A stretch of DNA of 64,000 nt from Steromphala cineraria (lineage: Eukaryota > Mollusca > Gastropoda > Trochida > Trochidae): contig OU744730.1 of NCBI GenBank assembly GCA_916613615.1, positions 36,689,315 to 36,753,314 of the forward strand. The letters are read 5' to 3'. The translations under genes were made by a program, and so were the position numbers. The notes below the pieces were generated by a model. That model searched no databases, was not told the origin of the DNA, and saw only the letters and a list, made by a program, of their open reading frames with translations. Every line of letters starts with the position of its first letter. Position 1 is the first letter of the stretch. Positions 9,876-19,684 of the stretch are shown here, one piece after another.

Positions 9876-10521
9876 ATGATGATGGCAGAGCATACCCAGT
9901 GTACAAAGAGCGAGCTCGACTTGTTCAGTATGCCGGGTATGGTGGGAACCTTTGATGAAAGTGCATGGGTTAAATACACGCCTGTCGCTGGGATGGGATC
10001 TCTAGACAACACTATAAGATTTGACATCACCAATCCACTAAACAGTTATATCGATTTGACTGAATGCTATTTACGAATTGTTTACAGAGAGAAAAGAGCT
10101 GATGGTTCTAACACAATTATTGACAATCGAATGGGGGCCAATAATGTGGTTGCTGAAGAAAGAGATGTTGTAGCACCAGTCAACAATGCTCTACATTCAT
10201 TATTTAGGGAGGTTAGAGTAATAGCTGGCGCTAATCAAGAAGAGCTGACTGATTCATTGGGAAATTATGCTTATCGAGCCTATATTGAAAATATTCTGAG
10301 TTGTGATAGGTCCCAGCTGCTCACCACATTACAAACTGAAGGTTTCAAGAAAGATAGCGCGGGTAAATTTAACACAACAGACAGAGATCGTGCTGTGGGT
10401 AATACAGGTTTCATAGATAGGTATAATATGATTGTACCCACAAAGCAAGTAGAGTTAGTAGGTAGGTTACATAGTGATTTGTTTTTGCAGCATAGATATC
10501 TATTGGATGGTGTACCTTTAA
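9876..10521 (+). pseudogene. Major capsid protein (double-jelly-roll, F54H12.2-like), part 1 of 3
   Basis: The ATG at 9876 (or the following in-frame ATGs) begins the N-terminus. Family features visible are SELDLFSMPG, the FDITNPLNSYIDLTECYLRI strand, PVNNALHSLFREV, AYRAYIENILS, and GRLHSDLFLQHRYLLDGVP. This is the hexon-like protein of Polintons and adintoviruses, annotated in many animals as 'F54H12.2-like', which forms the icosahedral shell. At 10518-10521 the gene meets TTAA and a 582-bp MITE. Bases after 10521 in this frame are MITE sequence and stop at 10605-10607. The remainder of the gene is at 11108-11440 and 12031-12412, and all three pieces are in phase across the insertions. Confidence 0.88.
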
Positions 10522-11103
10522 CCCTTACGATGCGGCTATATATTTTTGCTCTACAAGCCCACGTGGCGGAATTGTTTTGTCCGGTGCCAGCCACCGTTAT
10601 ATCCTGATTAACCGCTTCTTTATTTTTGTGCGCGGATATACATATGATACATGGAAATAAAGACAATTCTCTCTTCTATACGATGATGTAAAAATTATAA
10701 AATTATCTCTAATGGTTCGTGAGATATAAATGCCGCAAGGTGGGTACCCTCAATCATTTTGAGGTAAACAAATTTTTTGCGGCACTTGTCGCAACGCTTT
10801 GCCGCTTCTTTATTTTTGTGCGCGGATATACATATGATACATGGAAATGAAGACAATTCTCTCTTCTACACGATGATGTAAAAATTATAGAATTATCTCT
10901 ATTGGTTTGTGAGATATGAATGCCGCAAGGTGGGTACCCTCAATCATTTTTGAGAAAAGGTTTGATATTTTATATCCGGGAGCAGCCAAGACTGCTTGCA
11001 GTCAATATATAGCCTTATCCTGAAAGTTACGGATTTCGCCAAGAGGGCTTACGTGCCATTTTATATTTGGCCCGTAAATATCACGCGCCCCGCATCGTAA
11101 GGG
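10522..11103 (+). mobile_element. piggyBac-derived MITE, copy A (582 bp, TTAA target)
   Basis: TTAA flanks it at 10518-10521 and 11104-11107. The ends are inverted (CCCTTACGATGCGG at the left; the complement ends at 11103). The outer sequences match the two ends of the 8.3-kb piggyBac element at 16229-24557, so this is an internally deleted derivative of that family. Inside are two copies of a 190-bp repeat (from about 10612 and 10802) homologous to the monomer of the large array at 22292-24240. It contains no transposase. Confidence 0.92.
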
Positions 11104-11107
11104 TTAA

Positions 11108-11440
11108 AATTAGAGGTCATTCGGACATCTCCCGAGTTTTACTTTATGCACGCAGCTGATAATCGACAATATAGAGCACACATAGATACAGCCAAATTTT
11201 ATGTTGGTCAAGTAACCATAGCACCCTCTATTAGAGAACAACATATTCGCGCCCTTTCCAAAGGGGCAACGGCCCGCTATCCAATTTGTCAGGTGCGTTG
11301 TACAGCTCATGATATTCCTCAAGGTGTGAGAGACTTTCATACAGAACACCTTGTTAGTGGCGATATTCCGAAAAGATTGGTATTGGGAATGATTGATAAT
11401 CGCGCTTACGCCGGAGATGTGATGAGGAACCCTTTAGAGT
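11108..11440 (+). pseudogene. Major capsid protein (F54H12.2-like), part 2 of 3
   Basis: This is the middle part of the capsid gene, lying between the two MITEs in its original orientation. It contains KLEVIRTSPEFYF, TAKFYVGQVTIAPSI, ARYPICQVRC and LVSGDIPKRLVLGMIDNRAY, the second jelly-roll region of Polinton major capsid proteins. It joins part 1 at the left TTAA and part 3 at the right TTAA without change of frame, so both insertions look more recent than the coding constraint. The segment is otherwise free of stops. Confidence 0.85.
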
Positions 11441-11444
11441 TTAA

Positions 11445-12026
11445 CCCTTACGATGCGGGGCGCGTGATATTTACGGGCCAAATATAAAATGGCACGTAAG
11501 CCCTCTTGGCGAAATCCGTAACTTTCAGGATAAGGCTATATATTGACTGCAAGCAGTCTTGGCTGCTCCCGGATATAAAATATCAAACCTTTTCTCAAAA
11601 ATGATTGAGGGTACCCACCTTGCGGCATTCATATCTCACAAACCAATAGAGATAATTCTATAATTTTTACATCATCGTGTAGAAGAGAGAATTGTCTTCA
11701 TTTCCATGTATCATATGTATATCCGCGCACAAAAATAAAGAAGCGGCAAAGCGTTGCGACAAGTGCCGCAAAAAATTTGTTTACCTCAAAATGATTGAGG
11801 GTACCCACCTTGCGGCATTTATATCTCACGAACCATTAGAGATAATTTTATAATTTTTACATCATCGTATAGAAGAGAGAATTGTCTTTATTTCCATGTA
11901 TCATATGTATATCCGCGCACAAAAATAAAGAAGCGGTTAATCAGGATATAACGGTGGCTGGCACCGGACAAAACAATTCCGCCACGTGGGCTTGTAGAGC
12001 AAAAATATATAGCCGCATCGTAAGGG
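11445..12026 (-). mobile_element. piggyBac-derived MITE, copy B (582 bp, inverted relative to copy A)
   Basis: TTAA flanks it at 11441-11444 and 12027-12030. It is the reverse complement of copy A and has the same length. In a base-by-base reading I found no difference between them. Each copy has its own TTAA duplication, so they are two insertions, not one inverted segment. Together they form a long inverted repeat with a 341-bp loop of capsid sequence. Confidence 0.92.
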
Positions 12027-12030
12027 TTAA

Positions 12031-12412
12031 ACATAAGCATATAACACATATGACTGTTAAAGTAAATAGTCGTGAGGTTAATAAGAAATCTTATTATATG
12101 AATTTTGAGGAGAATTCAGGACAACTAGCCGAAACATATCTGGATTTGTTTAGACATACAGGGGGTGTTAATAGGAATGGTGTGCATACACTAACTCCTA
12201 GTGAATTTAAGGCTGGTTATACCTTATTTGTGTGTGATCTTACACCCGATCTCGGTGCTGATGAATCACATGTCTACAGAAAAAGTAAAGGGAAAGTTGG
12301 ACTAGAATTAAAATTTAGCGAGCCGACAGATGTAGCTGTAACATTGATATGTTACCAGGAAACAGACAGCGTAATTCACATTGATCAGTTTAGAAATGTA
12401 AGTATAACGTGA
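12031..12412 (+). pseudogene. Major capsid protein (F54H12.2-like), part 3 of 3
   Basis: This C-terminal part of the capsid gene runs from the right TTAA to a TGA at 12410-12412. Visible family features are GGVNRNGVHTLTPSEFKAGYTLFVCDLTPDL and a final strand ending in the stop. An apparently longer frame beginning at 11882 is an artefact, because its first 50 residues are MITE sequence. The protease gene follows 70 bp downstream. Confidence 0.85.
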
Positions 12413-12482
12413 GAGACCTACTGTTAAACAGCTATTGGGTTATATAACAGTACATGCGTAGCGGCTATTAGTAAGGACAATC

Positions 12483-12971
12483 ATGCTGTATGGGAGAGAT
12501 TTGGTAAATTTTGTAAAGAAAGATTGTATATTACAAACATATTTCGGTGGCATAGCTAACAGAGATACTCTAACATCAACCCATGTTAAAAGTATCAAAC
12601 CATTTCCCCGTGTTTACATTTGTAATACTGACAAGTTACATCAACCAGGCTCTCACTGGTTTGTTGTTATTGTCGTACAACCGGGACATGTAGAAATATT
12701 TGATTCATATGCTATAAACCCCTCCCTGTATTGGTCTGAGATTAGAGGTTTTATAAGGCGTTTTGGGGGTGAGAAATATCTACATAATAGGAGAAGGGTA
12801 CAAGGTCTCTTCAGTACCACATGTGGTATGTTCTGTCTGTATTATGTGTATCACAGAGTCAGGGGTATGAGCATGCGAAACATCTTGAAACACTTTAGTC
12901 CTAGATACAAAGTGAATGATAGGTATGTAAAATTATGGTATGATAGATGGCTGAAAGCTCAAGAAATGTGA
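12483..12971 (+). CDS. Adenain-type (adenovirus-like) cysteine maturation protease
   Basis: This intact 162-residue ORF has the catalytic layout of the adenovirus protease/Ulp1-like fold: His58 in GSHWFVV, Asp74 in FDSYA, an oxyanion-hole Gln107 in VQG, and nucleophile Cys114 in TTCGMFC. In Polintons and adintoviruses this enzyme cleaves virion precursor proteins during capsid maturation. Its position directly after the major capsid gene and its length are usual. Neither the MITEs nor the Tc1 element touch it, and no frameshift is visible. Confidence 0.9.
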   Translation: MLYGRDLVNFVKKDCILQTYFGGIANRDTLTSTHVKSIKPFPRVYICNTDKLHQPGSHWFVVIVVQPGHVEIFDSYAINPSLYWSEIRGFIRRFGGEKYLHNRRRVQGLFSTTCGMFCLYYVYHRVRGMSMRNILKHFSPRYKVNDRYVKLWYDRWLKAQEM

Positions 12972-13042
12972 TGCTATGTGATAGAGGACTGTTTGTGTGA
13001 AGCATAAGTGTCTGTGATTGTCACTGCTCTTTCATTCGCGAC

Positions 13043-13402
13043 ATGATCATGGCTTGTGGAGGACGTACATACGAAGACTGCTGTGGTCATGACTTGGAAC
13101 ATGATGCTGTCTACAACAGAGACCCTTTGCCTGGTGTAACACTAGCCTTACCGAGATATAGAATTGGGTGTGCTCGGAATGACACTTTCAAAAACTGGCC
13201 TCGACAAATGATACAGAAATCACATGATATGGCCATAAAAGGGTTTATATACACAGGACAATATGACAAAGTTGAATGTTTTTGCTGCGGAATATGCGTT
13301 AGCGACTGGCTGGAGAATGATGATATTTCTCTGGAGCATAAACGCCTGTCTCCAGAATGTGCGTTTGTCAAAATGACATCGCTTTTGGATGATTACCTCT
13401 AA
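13043..13402 (+). CDS. BIR-domain (inhibitor-of-apoptosis-like) protein carried beside the Polinton-like genes
   Basis: A 119-residue ORF whose start could be 13043 or 13049. The second half is a BIR zinc-binding domain: R45-x2-TF-x2-W, KGFIYTG, then Cys79-x2-Cys82, W89, His99 and Cys106, in the spacing of baculoviral IAP repeats. The N-terminal 40 residues are Cys/His-rich and not recognised, and there is no RING domain. BIR proteins bind caspases or their activators and block cell death in animals and large DNA viruses; some have other roles. Placed 72 bp after the protease on the same strand, it looks like a host-derived accessory gene of the element. Alternatively it is a captured or neighbouring host fragment. 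An AATAAA lies at 13999. Confidence 0.8.
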   Translation: MIMACGGRTYEDCCGHDLEHDAVYNRDPLPGVTLALPRYRIGCARNDTFKNWPRQMIQKSHDMAIKGFIYTGQYDKVECFCCGICVSDWLENDDISLEHKRLSPECAFVKMTSLLDDYL

Positions 13403-13484
13403 TTACAGTCTTTTTTTTTCCGTTGTTGTTGTGTCAATTGTCCATCATTATATTTTATTGTCAAATGTAGATGATCAGAGAATA

Positions 13485-13979
13485 TGTGAAGGGTCCGGGG
13501 CAAAAAGTTGATAACCCTCAAAACCTAATTTTCCGAGATTTTTATCACAAGTGGGTCGCAAGAGGCAGATCTTTCATTTTCTTATGAATTACCTCCCTTA
13601 GCTCTTACAGTTTGAGAGTTGCATCATACCTGCTTTGTGATAAGCCACCAAATTTTCAATTTTGTTTGGTAAAAGTGTGACAAGCCTCAAAAATAGGGCA
13701 ACAGAAAACATTTTTGTAGATGGGTTTTCTCTTCAGATATAGAAAATACTGGCAGAAACCTACATTCTTCTTATGACAAAACATCAGAAGAATCAAAGTT
13801 AGATAGTTACAGTGTCATGACCAAATTGTTGTGGAAAAATTAAGGTTTTTATGATGGGACACAGGGTTATCATGTTTTTACCCCGAAAAATGACTCTTAA
13901 ACATGTAAAAATTTCAAACGTGTTTTTATCAAAAGTAGAAATGTGTGGGTTATCATAGTCTTGCCCCGGACCCTTCATG
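13485..13979. mobile_element. TA-flanked MITE, about 495 bp
   Basis: The inverted ends share TGAAGGGTCCGGGGCAA (about 13487-13503 and the complement ending at 13977), followed by a shared GATAACCC a few bases further in. TA flanks at 13483-13484 and 13980-13981. No coding content is present. TA duplication suggests a Tc1/mariner-like or similar source. Confidence 0.75.
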
Positions 13980-14261
13980 TATTCTTTTTTCTGTTCAATA
14001 AATAGAAATGTTGTGAAAATAACATTATATTGAACGACCATTTGTGTTGTGTATTCATTTCAAATATTGTTATAAAGAGAAGAAACTTGTAATATGGTGA
14101 ATAAATTTAGCATAAAAAGTACCAATATGGGTATGATATATGGTAAAGCATATGTCCATAGTGACATAAAAACAGATTATCCACTAGAAGCTTTACAACA
14201 CAGTGAGCACTGTTGCTTGCATAGTTATAATGTTTGATGAACACACTCAGTACAAGTTTGC

Positions 14262-14591
14262 TGGACAATAGACCATTTAATTTCCTCATTGTTAATAGTT
14301 AAAGAGATCACGACAGGGGGGTCCCCCCTTTGGTCAAGGTTGTGAGGTATGCAAGTTTGCGGGACAATAGACCACTTAATTTCCTCATTGTTAATAGTTA
14401 AAGAGATCACGACAGGGGGTCCCCCAAATGGTCAAGGTTGTGAGGTATGCAAGTTTGCGGGACAATAGACCACTTAATACCCCATTGTTAAAGGTCATAA
14501 AGAGATCACACCAGGGGGGTCACCTTATGGTCAGGGTTTTGGCCTATGCACTATGCGGGACAATAGGGTAATTAAATTCTATTGTCCCGCA
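14262..14591. repeat. 99-bp tandem repeat array ending in a hairpin
   Basis: GGGACAATAGACC-type sequence recurs near 14263, 14362, 14460 and 14559 (98-99 bp apart), each unit containing AAGAGATCAC and a run of G followed by C. The array ends in a palindrome: GCGGGACAATAG at 14557 faces CTATTGTCCCGC ending at 14591. No gene is seen. Confidence 0.7.
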
Positions 14592-15848
14592 AAGTGTCTC
14601 CCTATAACTACTGTTGTCATCCATATATTCCTCTGCATTATTGTTATATTTATTATTAAAATGATGTTATTTAACAACGAAAAATTATAGATAAAAAATA
14701 ACTAGATGAGACAATTGATTTACTTTTTAAACCCTATTACCTATCACTCAGGTACATGATTGCACTGAATAATGAGACAAACATATGTTTATCTAAATTG
14801 CATATTTAGGCAATAAGCAAACATTTATATCATATTTCACTCTTTGATTGTATACTTTATCTGCTTAAACTGTGAGAAGTAATATGTTCTTTTTAGAAGA
14901 TATAGAAAAAAACTAGTCATATGATTTAATCATATTTTATTCGTGAAAAAAATTAAGCTAATGAATGGATTGATCAAAAGTTCTAAAGTTATTTCAAAAC
15001 TGTTCCAGTATAATTATTTTTGAATAAATGTAACAGATAGGATGATAGGGCCATATTTTTTGTTCATATTTTGTTATAATATCATTGTTACATCACAAAC
15101 CTATTCATACTTAGAACAAGTTATCATTTTCATCTAAATATCTGTGTGCCCTCCTGCCTAAACGGTGATCGGGAAAGAAGTCACAGACCTTCATTCACCT
15201 CAACTACCGTACCTAAAACAACTGACTAAAAGCTCCGTCATGGAAGCATTCTTGTATTTTTATTTAAAGTTCCTTCATCAACTGTAACATAACTGTTGTA
15301 TCCCGGAGCGGTATCAGCATAAGCCTTGGCTTGTTTACCAATCCGATTCCTATTGGAAATAAACATGTTTAAACCACCAAAAGCTCAGAGAAAATTCATC
15401 CTGTCGGACAATGAAATGAAGAAAGGACAATGAAATGAAGAAAGGCGACAAATGCTTGGTACTTTTGTATGGTGCAATAAAAGTATGGAATTCATTTAAT
15501 CCTGATATCCAAAATATAGATACATAACACGGTTTTAAAAATACAAGTTGCGGACAACTATGATATTCAATATTTATTAAATCATAAAATGATAAATATT
15601 TTTGGAGCCTGTTGGCTTTTGTGTCAATTAAAATTTCATGAACAATTTGGTTTGGTTTAAACATATTTTATTCACAAAGAATAGGATTGGGAACAAGTTG
15701 TCCAACTTAGAACACCCTCTCCTTGGTATTTACAATATTGAACATACATAATATTATGTTTATACACAAAGATGACAGATACTGGACAGTAAAGGGGTAC
15801 AAAAGAAAGACAATAACAAGAAGAGAACTGTATACACTTATAACGGTA
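14592..15848. other. A+T-rich stretch without recognisable genes
   Basis: No coding region, RNA gene or clear repeat boundary was recognised. The right part (about 15660-15848) probably includes the 3' untranslated end of the minus-strand reverse transcriptase element that follows. Confidence 0.5.
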
Positions 15849-16224
15849 TTACTCAAATCGTTTGGTATCATGAATGAATGATTGAACTGATTTAAGTACA
15901 TGTACATTTTGAGAAAATGAAAGGTCTGCACTTCCCTCTAACAAAAGTTTAAGATCGATGAAAACATTTAAGTTACATGTGCGCTTCAGTGGTTACATGA
16001 AATTATCTCTCTGGTTTTGATATAGTGGACATTCAAAAAAATAATGATAAGAGCTCTCGATATTACCACATGTGCACTTGGGGTCAGTATTCATTCCAAT
16101 TTTGAATAAATCCAAATTTAATGAACTTACAGAATACCGTAATTTGGTATGCAAAATATTTAGTTTTCTTTTACCATAAGAGAAATATTTAGGTGCACAG
16201 GTAGTACTATTAGTTATACTTTCT
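15849..16224 (-). pseudogene. C-terminal part of a CR1/jockey-type reverse transcriptase (separated by the piggyBac)
   Basis: Minus-strand translation gives YGKRKLNILHTKLR and the cysteine motif C-x-CG...H-x3-F-x-CPLY that ends many non-LTR ORFs, then, after one in-frame stop, a tail to about 15849. It is in phase with the RT at 24562-26164 when the piggyBac and one TTAA are left out. It is therefore the 3' end of one element that was cut by the piggyBac insertion. Confidence 0.8.
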
Positions 16225-16489
16225 TTAACCCTTATGATGCGGGGAGCGGTATATTTCCGTGCCAAATATAAACTGGCGCGCAAGCCCTCCAGGCGAAATC
16301 CGGAGTCCGGACTCTAACTTTCACGAGAAGGCAAAAATTTACTGCAAGTAGTTTTGGCGGCTCCCGGATTGCTCGTAATTATTTTCCGGGCCTCGCTAAC
16401 CGCCGTTGTTTTATGAAAATTGGTTTAACTGGCGCAGACAGCGAGCCCCGTGAAAACATGTATTTTCTCTGTTGAATTGTTGACAAAAA

Positions 16490-17790
16490 GCAGACAAAAT
16501 GTGTTCTTTCGCGCTTGATATTTCACTAACCAAGTGGCGCGCTCTAACACATGATATATCGATGGAAAGAGAATAAAATTGTCTTCAATTTGGTGTATAA
16601 TTTGTATATGCGCAGTTGCAAATAATTGTACTATAAAGGCCGTAAAAGGCCGCAAAAGCAGACAAAATGTGTTCTTTCGCGCTTGATATTTCACTAACCA
16701 AGTGGCGCGCTCTAACACATGATATATCGATGGAAAGAGAATAAAATTGTCTTCAATTTGGTGTATAATTTGTATATACGCAGTTTTCAAATAATTGTAC
16801 TAAAAAATATTTAAAAGTTTTCGACTTTCGTGCATGATATTTCACTAACCAAGTGGCGCGCTCTACCACATGATATATCGATGGAAAGAGAATAAAATTG
16901 TCTTCAATTTGGTGTATAATTTGTATATGCGCAGTTGCAAATAATTGTACTATAAAGGCCGTAAAAGGCCGCAAAAACAGCCAAAATGTGTTCTTTCGCG
17001 CTTGATATTTCACTAACCAAGTGGCGCGCTCTACCACATGATATATCGATGGAAAGAGAATAAAATTGTCTTCAATTTGGTGTATAATTTGCATATGCGC
17101 AGTTTCAAATAATTGCACTATAAAGGCCACAAAAGGCCGCAAAAGGCCGCAAAAGCAGACAAGATGTGTTCTTTCACGCTCGATATTTCACTAACCAAGT
17201 GGCGCGCTCTACCACATGATATATCGATGGAAAGAGAATAAAATTGTCTTCAATTTGGTGTATAATTTGTATATGCGCAGTTGCAAATAATTGCACTATA
17301 AAGGCCGCAAAAAGCCGCAAAAGCAAACAAAATGTGTTCTTTCGCGCTCGATATTTCACTAACCAAGTGGCGCGCTCTACCACATGATATATCGAGGGAA
17401 AGAGAATAAAATTGTCTTCAATTTGGTGTATAATTTGTATATGCGCAGTTGCAAATAATTGTACTAAAAATATTTAAAAGTTTTCGACTTTCGTGCATGA
17501 TATTTCAATAACAAATTGGCGCGCTATAAAACATGATATATCGATGGAAAGAGAATAAAATTGTCTTCAATTTGGTGTATAATTTGTATATGCGCAGTTG
17601 CAAATAATTGTAGTATGAAGGCCGCAAAAAAAAAGCTTTTGCGCTTGATATTTTACTAACCAAGTGGCGCGCTATAAAGCAAGATATATCGATGGAAAGA
17701 GAATAAAAGTGCCATCATTTTGGTATATGATATGTATATGCGCAAAGAGAAATAAAGATGCAAGAAGCCCCGCAAAATGTGTGTAGGTCT
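16490..17790 (+). repeat. Left subterminal tandem array of the piggyBac (about 8 units)
   Basis: The phrase GATATTTCACTAACCAAGTGGCGCGCTC recurs (for example near 16517 and 16686, 169 bp apart, and on to about 17650), with units of roughly 150-172 bp containing ATATATCGATGGAAAGAGAAT. One further diverged unit lies at 19080-19235, just before the transposase. Long minus-strand reading frames through the array are a by-product of the repeat. Confidence 0.85.
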
Positions 17791-19079
17791 TTTTGACATA
17801 AAACATTTTTTCCGGTTTTTAGTCATGACGTAATGGGAAACTTGTCCCATTACCAAACTTACATGATCGGGTTGCGATGACGTCAGAGGTTCCGAACCAC
17901 TTCCGGGCATCGAAATTTTTTTCCGGGTCTCGGCATGAGGTAATGGGAACGTTTTGCCATGACGAAAGGGACGTCCGAGTGTTCTGACCACTTCCGGCCA
18001 TCGGAAATTTGGTCCCGGGTCTCGCCATGATGTAATGGGAAAGTTGTCCCATGACCACATTCACACTATCGGGTTTTGAGCACGATCGTGCTTTTGTTCT
18101 ACTTTTCCGAGACCACCCGGCGGTATGGGCTTTTTTTGGGCCACTTTCACTCTCGGGTTATGACGAAGGCCGGAGATTTTGACCACTTCCGAGCTTCGCC
18201 GTGAGGTATGGACTTTTTTCCCATGAAAAATCGAGCGTACTCGGAGTTTTCTTTCGAGGATTTTCAATATTTTTAGTGCGGGCCTCGCCACGAGACATGG
18301 TACAAATTTACCCTTAGCCCCCCAAGCTAAAAACTGTCGAAGCGAAAGTTTGCTTCCAGTTCTGCCTAAAAAGTTATAACTCGGAAACAGAAATATTGTC
18401 AAGATCGAGACGCTTTTTCCGACTATAGTCGTTTTTGTGAGAAAAATTTCCCACTAAATTTCGGCTGCACTCGGGTTTTTTAGAACTGCGTGAACATTTT
18501 TGTTTGTGATGCCATTTGCTGAAACTGCACATGTCCAAACTTTGAGTGTCAATGTCTACCCTTTCACGTCCCTGGAAGAAAGGAGAAGTTACTAATTATT
18601 GAAGTATTTACATAAAACCGTTTTCGTCAATAACAAAATAAAAAAAATTTATTTGTGAAAAGTGACTAATTGGAGAGGTGGAAAAGTCGGGGCTCTATCT
18701 GCGGTATAAATGTTGTTGACGCGAAGCAATCGGTTTTTGACTTATTCAACTTTTTCGGAGACCGAGAATTTTCTCCCGAGAGGGACGGAACGTTTGTGGG
18801 AATTTTTCCCATGAAAAATCGAGGGTGCTCGGAACATTCATTCGAGAATTTTCACTATTTCTAGTGCGGGCCTCGCCGCAAACCATGGGAAAAATTGACC
18901 CTTAGCACCCAAACTTTCAAAATCAATATCATGTTTAGTGAAATTCAAAAACTATTTTCGGTGTTATTCCGAGGTCTGAAACATTTTCCTTATATGTCGG
19001 GCGAGGTCCTTCCATTCGAGAACAACCAATTTCATGGGCAACGTTGCCAAGTGCCTCGGATTTCAGAACACAAAGTCCG
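17791..19079. repeat. GC-richer degenerate repeat zone inside the piggyBac
   Basis: Phrases such as CGGGTCTCGCCATGA, GACCACTTCCGG and CCCATGAAAAATCGAG recur at irregular spacing, for example near 18010, 18180-18230 and 18810-18880. No convincing coding frame was found. It lies between the left array and the transposase and could contain its promoter, which I cannot locate. Confidence 0.5.
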
Positions 19080-19684
19080 AGAGATTGCTTTCGCGCTTGA
19101 TATTTCACTAACCAAGCGGCGCGCTCTAACACACGATATACCGTTGGAAAGAGAATAAAAGTGCCATCATTTTGGTATATCATATGTATATGCGCAAAGA
19201 GAAATAAAGATGCAAGAAGCCCCGCAAAATGTGTTGATGTCCTTTTTTTGACATCGGCCATTTTGTTCGGGTTTCGCCGCGACGCTGCGGCGGTTAGGTC
19301 CGTGGAACCTATCAAAAGTTGCAAAACTTTTGTAATCCACAACTGACAATCAGAGCTTCCCTGACGTAGATGGTTGTTTCGTTCGCGACTCGCCAACTCG
19401 TCGCCTAGGAAGTCAGAAGAAAGCCCAGGTTTTCGACTTTGGGGGAGTCGTATGAATAAAAGAACCGGGGTTAGCCGGGACAGTCATGAAACGTCCAAAT
19501 ATGTGAATTTTACCATTGCCTTTGGTGCCGTCGGCGCCGATGGTGTGATTGTTTCAAATACTTTGGAATGACGGCAAATGAATGTCCATGAGGCTCACAC
19601 TGGTTTTCTCTGTAAAATGCTCCTGAGTTGTTCTTACTTGCACATGTCTAAATCTGTTTCAATCTATTACAGATGATATAGAAG

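Noticed and set aside
11882..12412. A 176-codon frame read as one protein
   Set aside because: Its first 50 residues are the end of MITE copy B (the same peptide appears from copy A on the other strand); only the part from 12031 is capsid sequence.
14262..14591. Possible CRISPR-like array
   Set aside because: Units are contiguous 99-bp repeats without unique spacers, in a eukaryotic context.
16425..17383. Minus-strand reading frames of 69-129 codons with repeated VERATWLVKY-type sequence
   Set aside because: They follow the tandem array unit; the spacing I measured (169 bp) is not a multiple of three, and no family resemblance is seen. They are a by-product of repeat composition.
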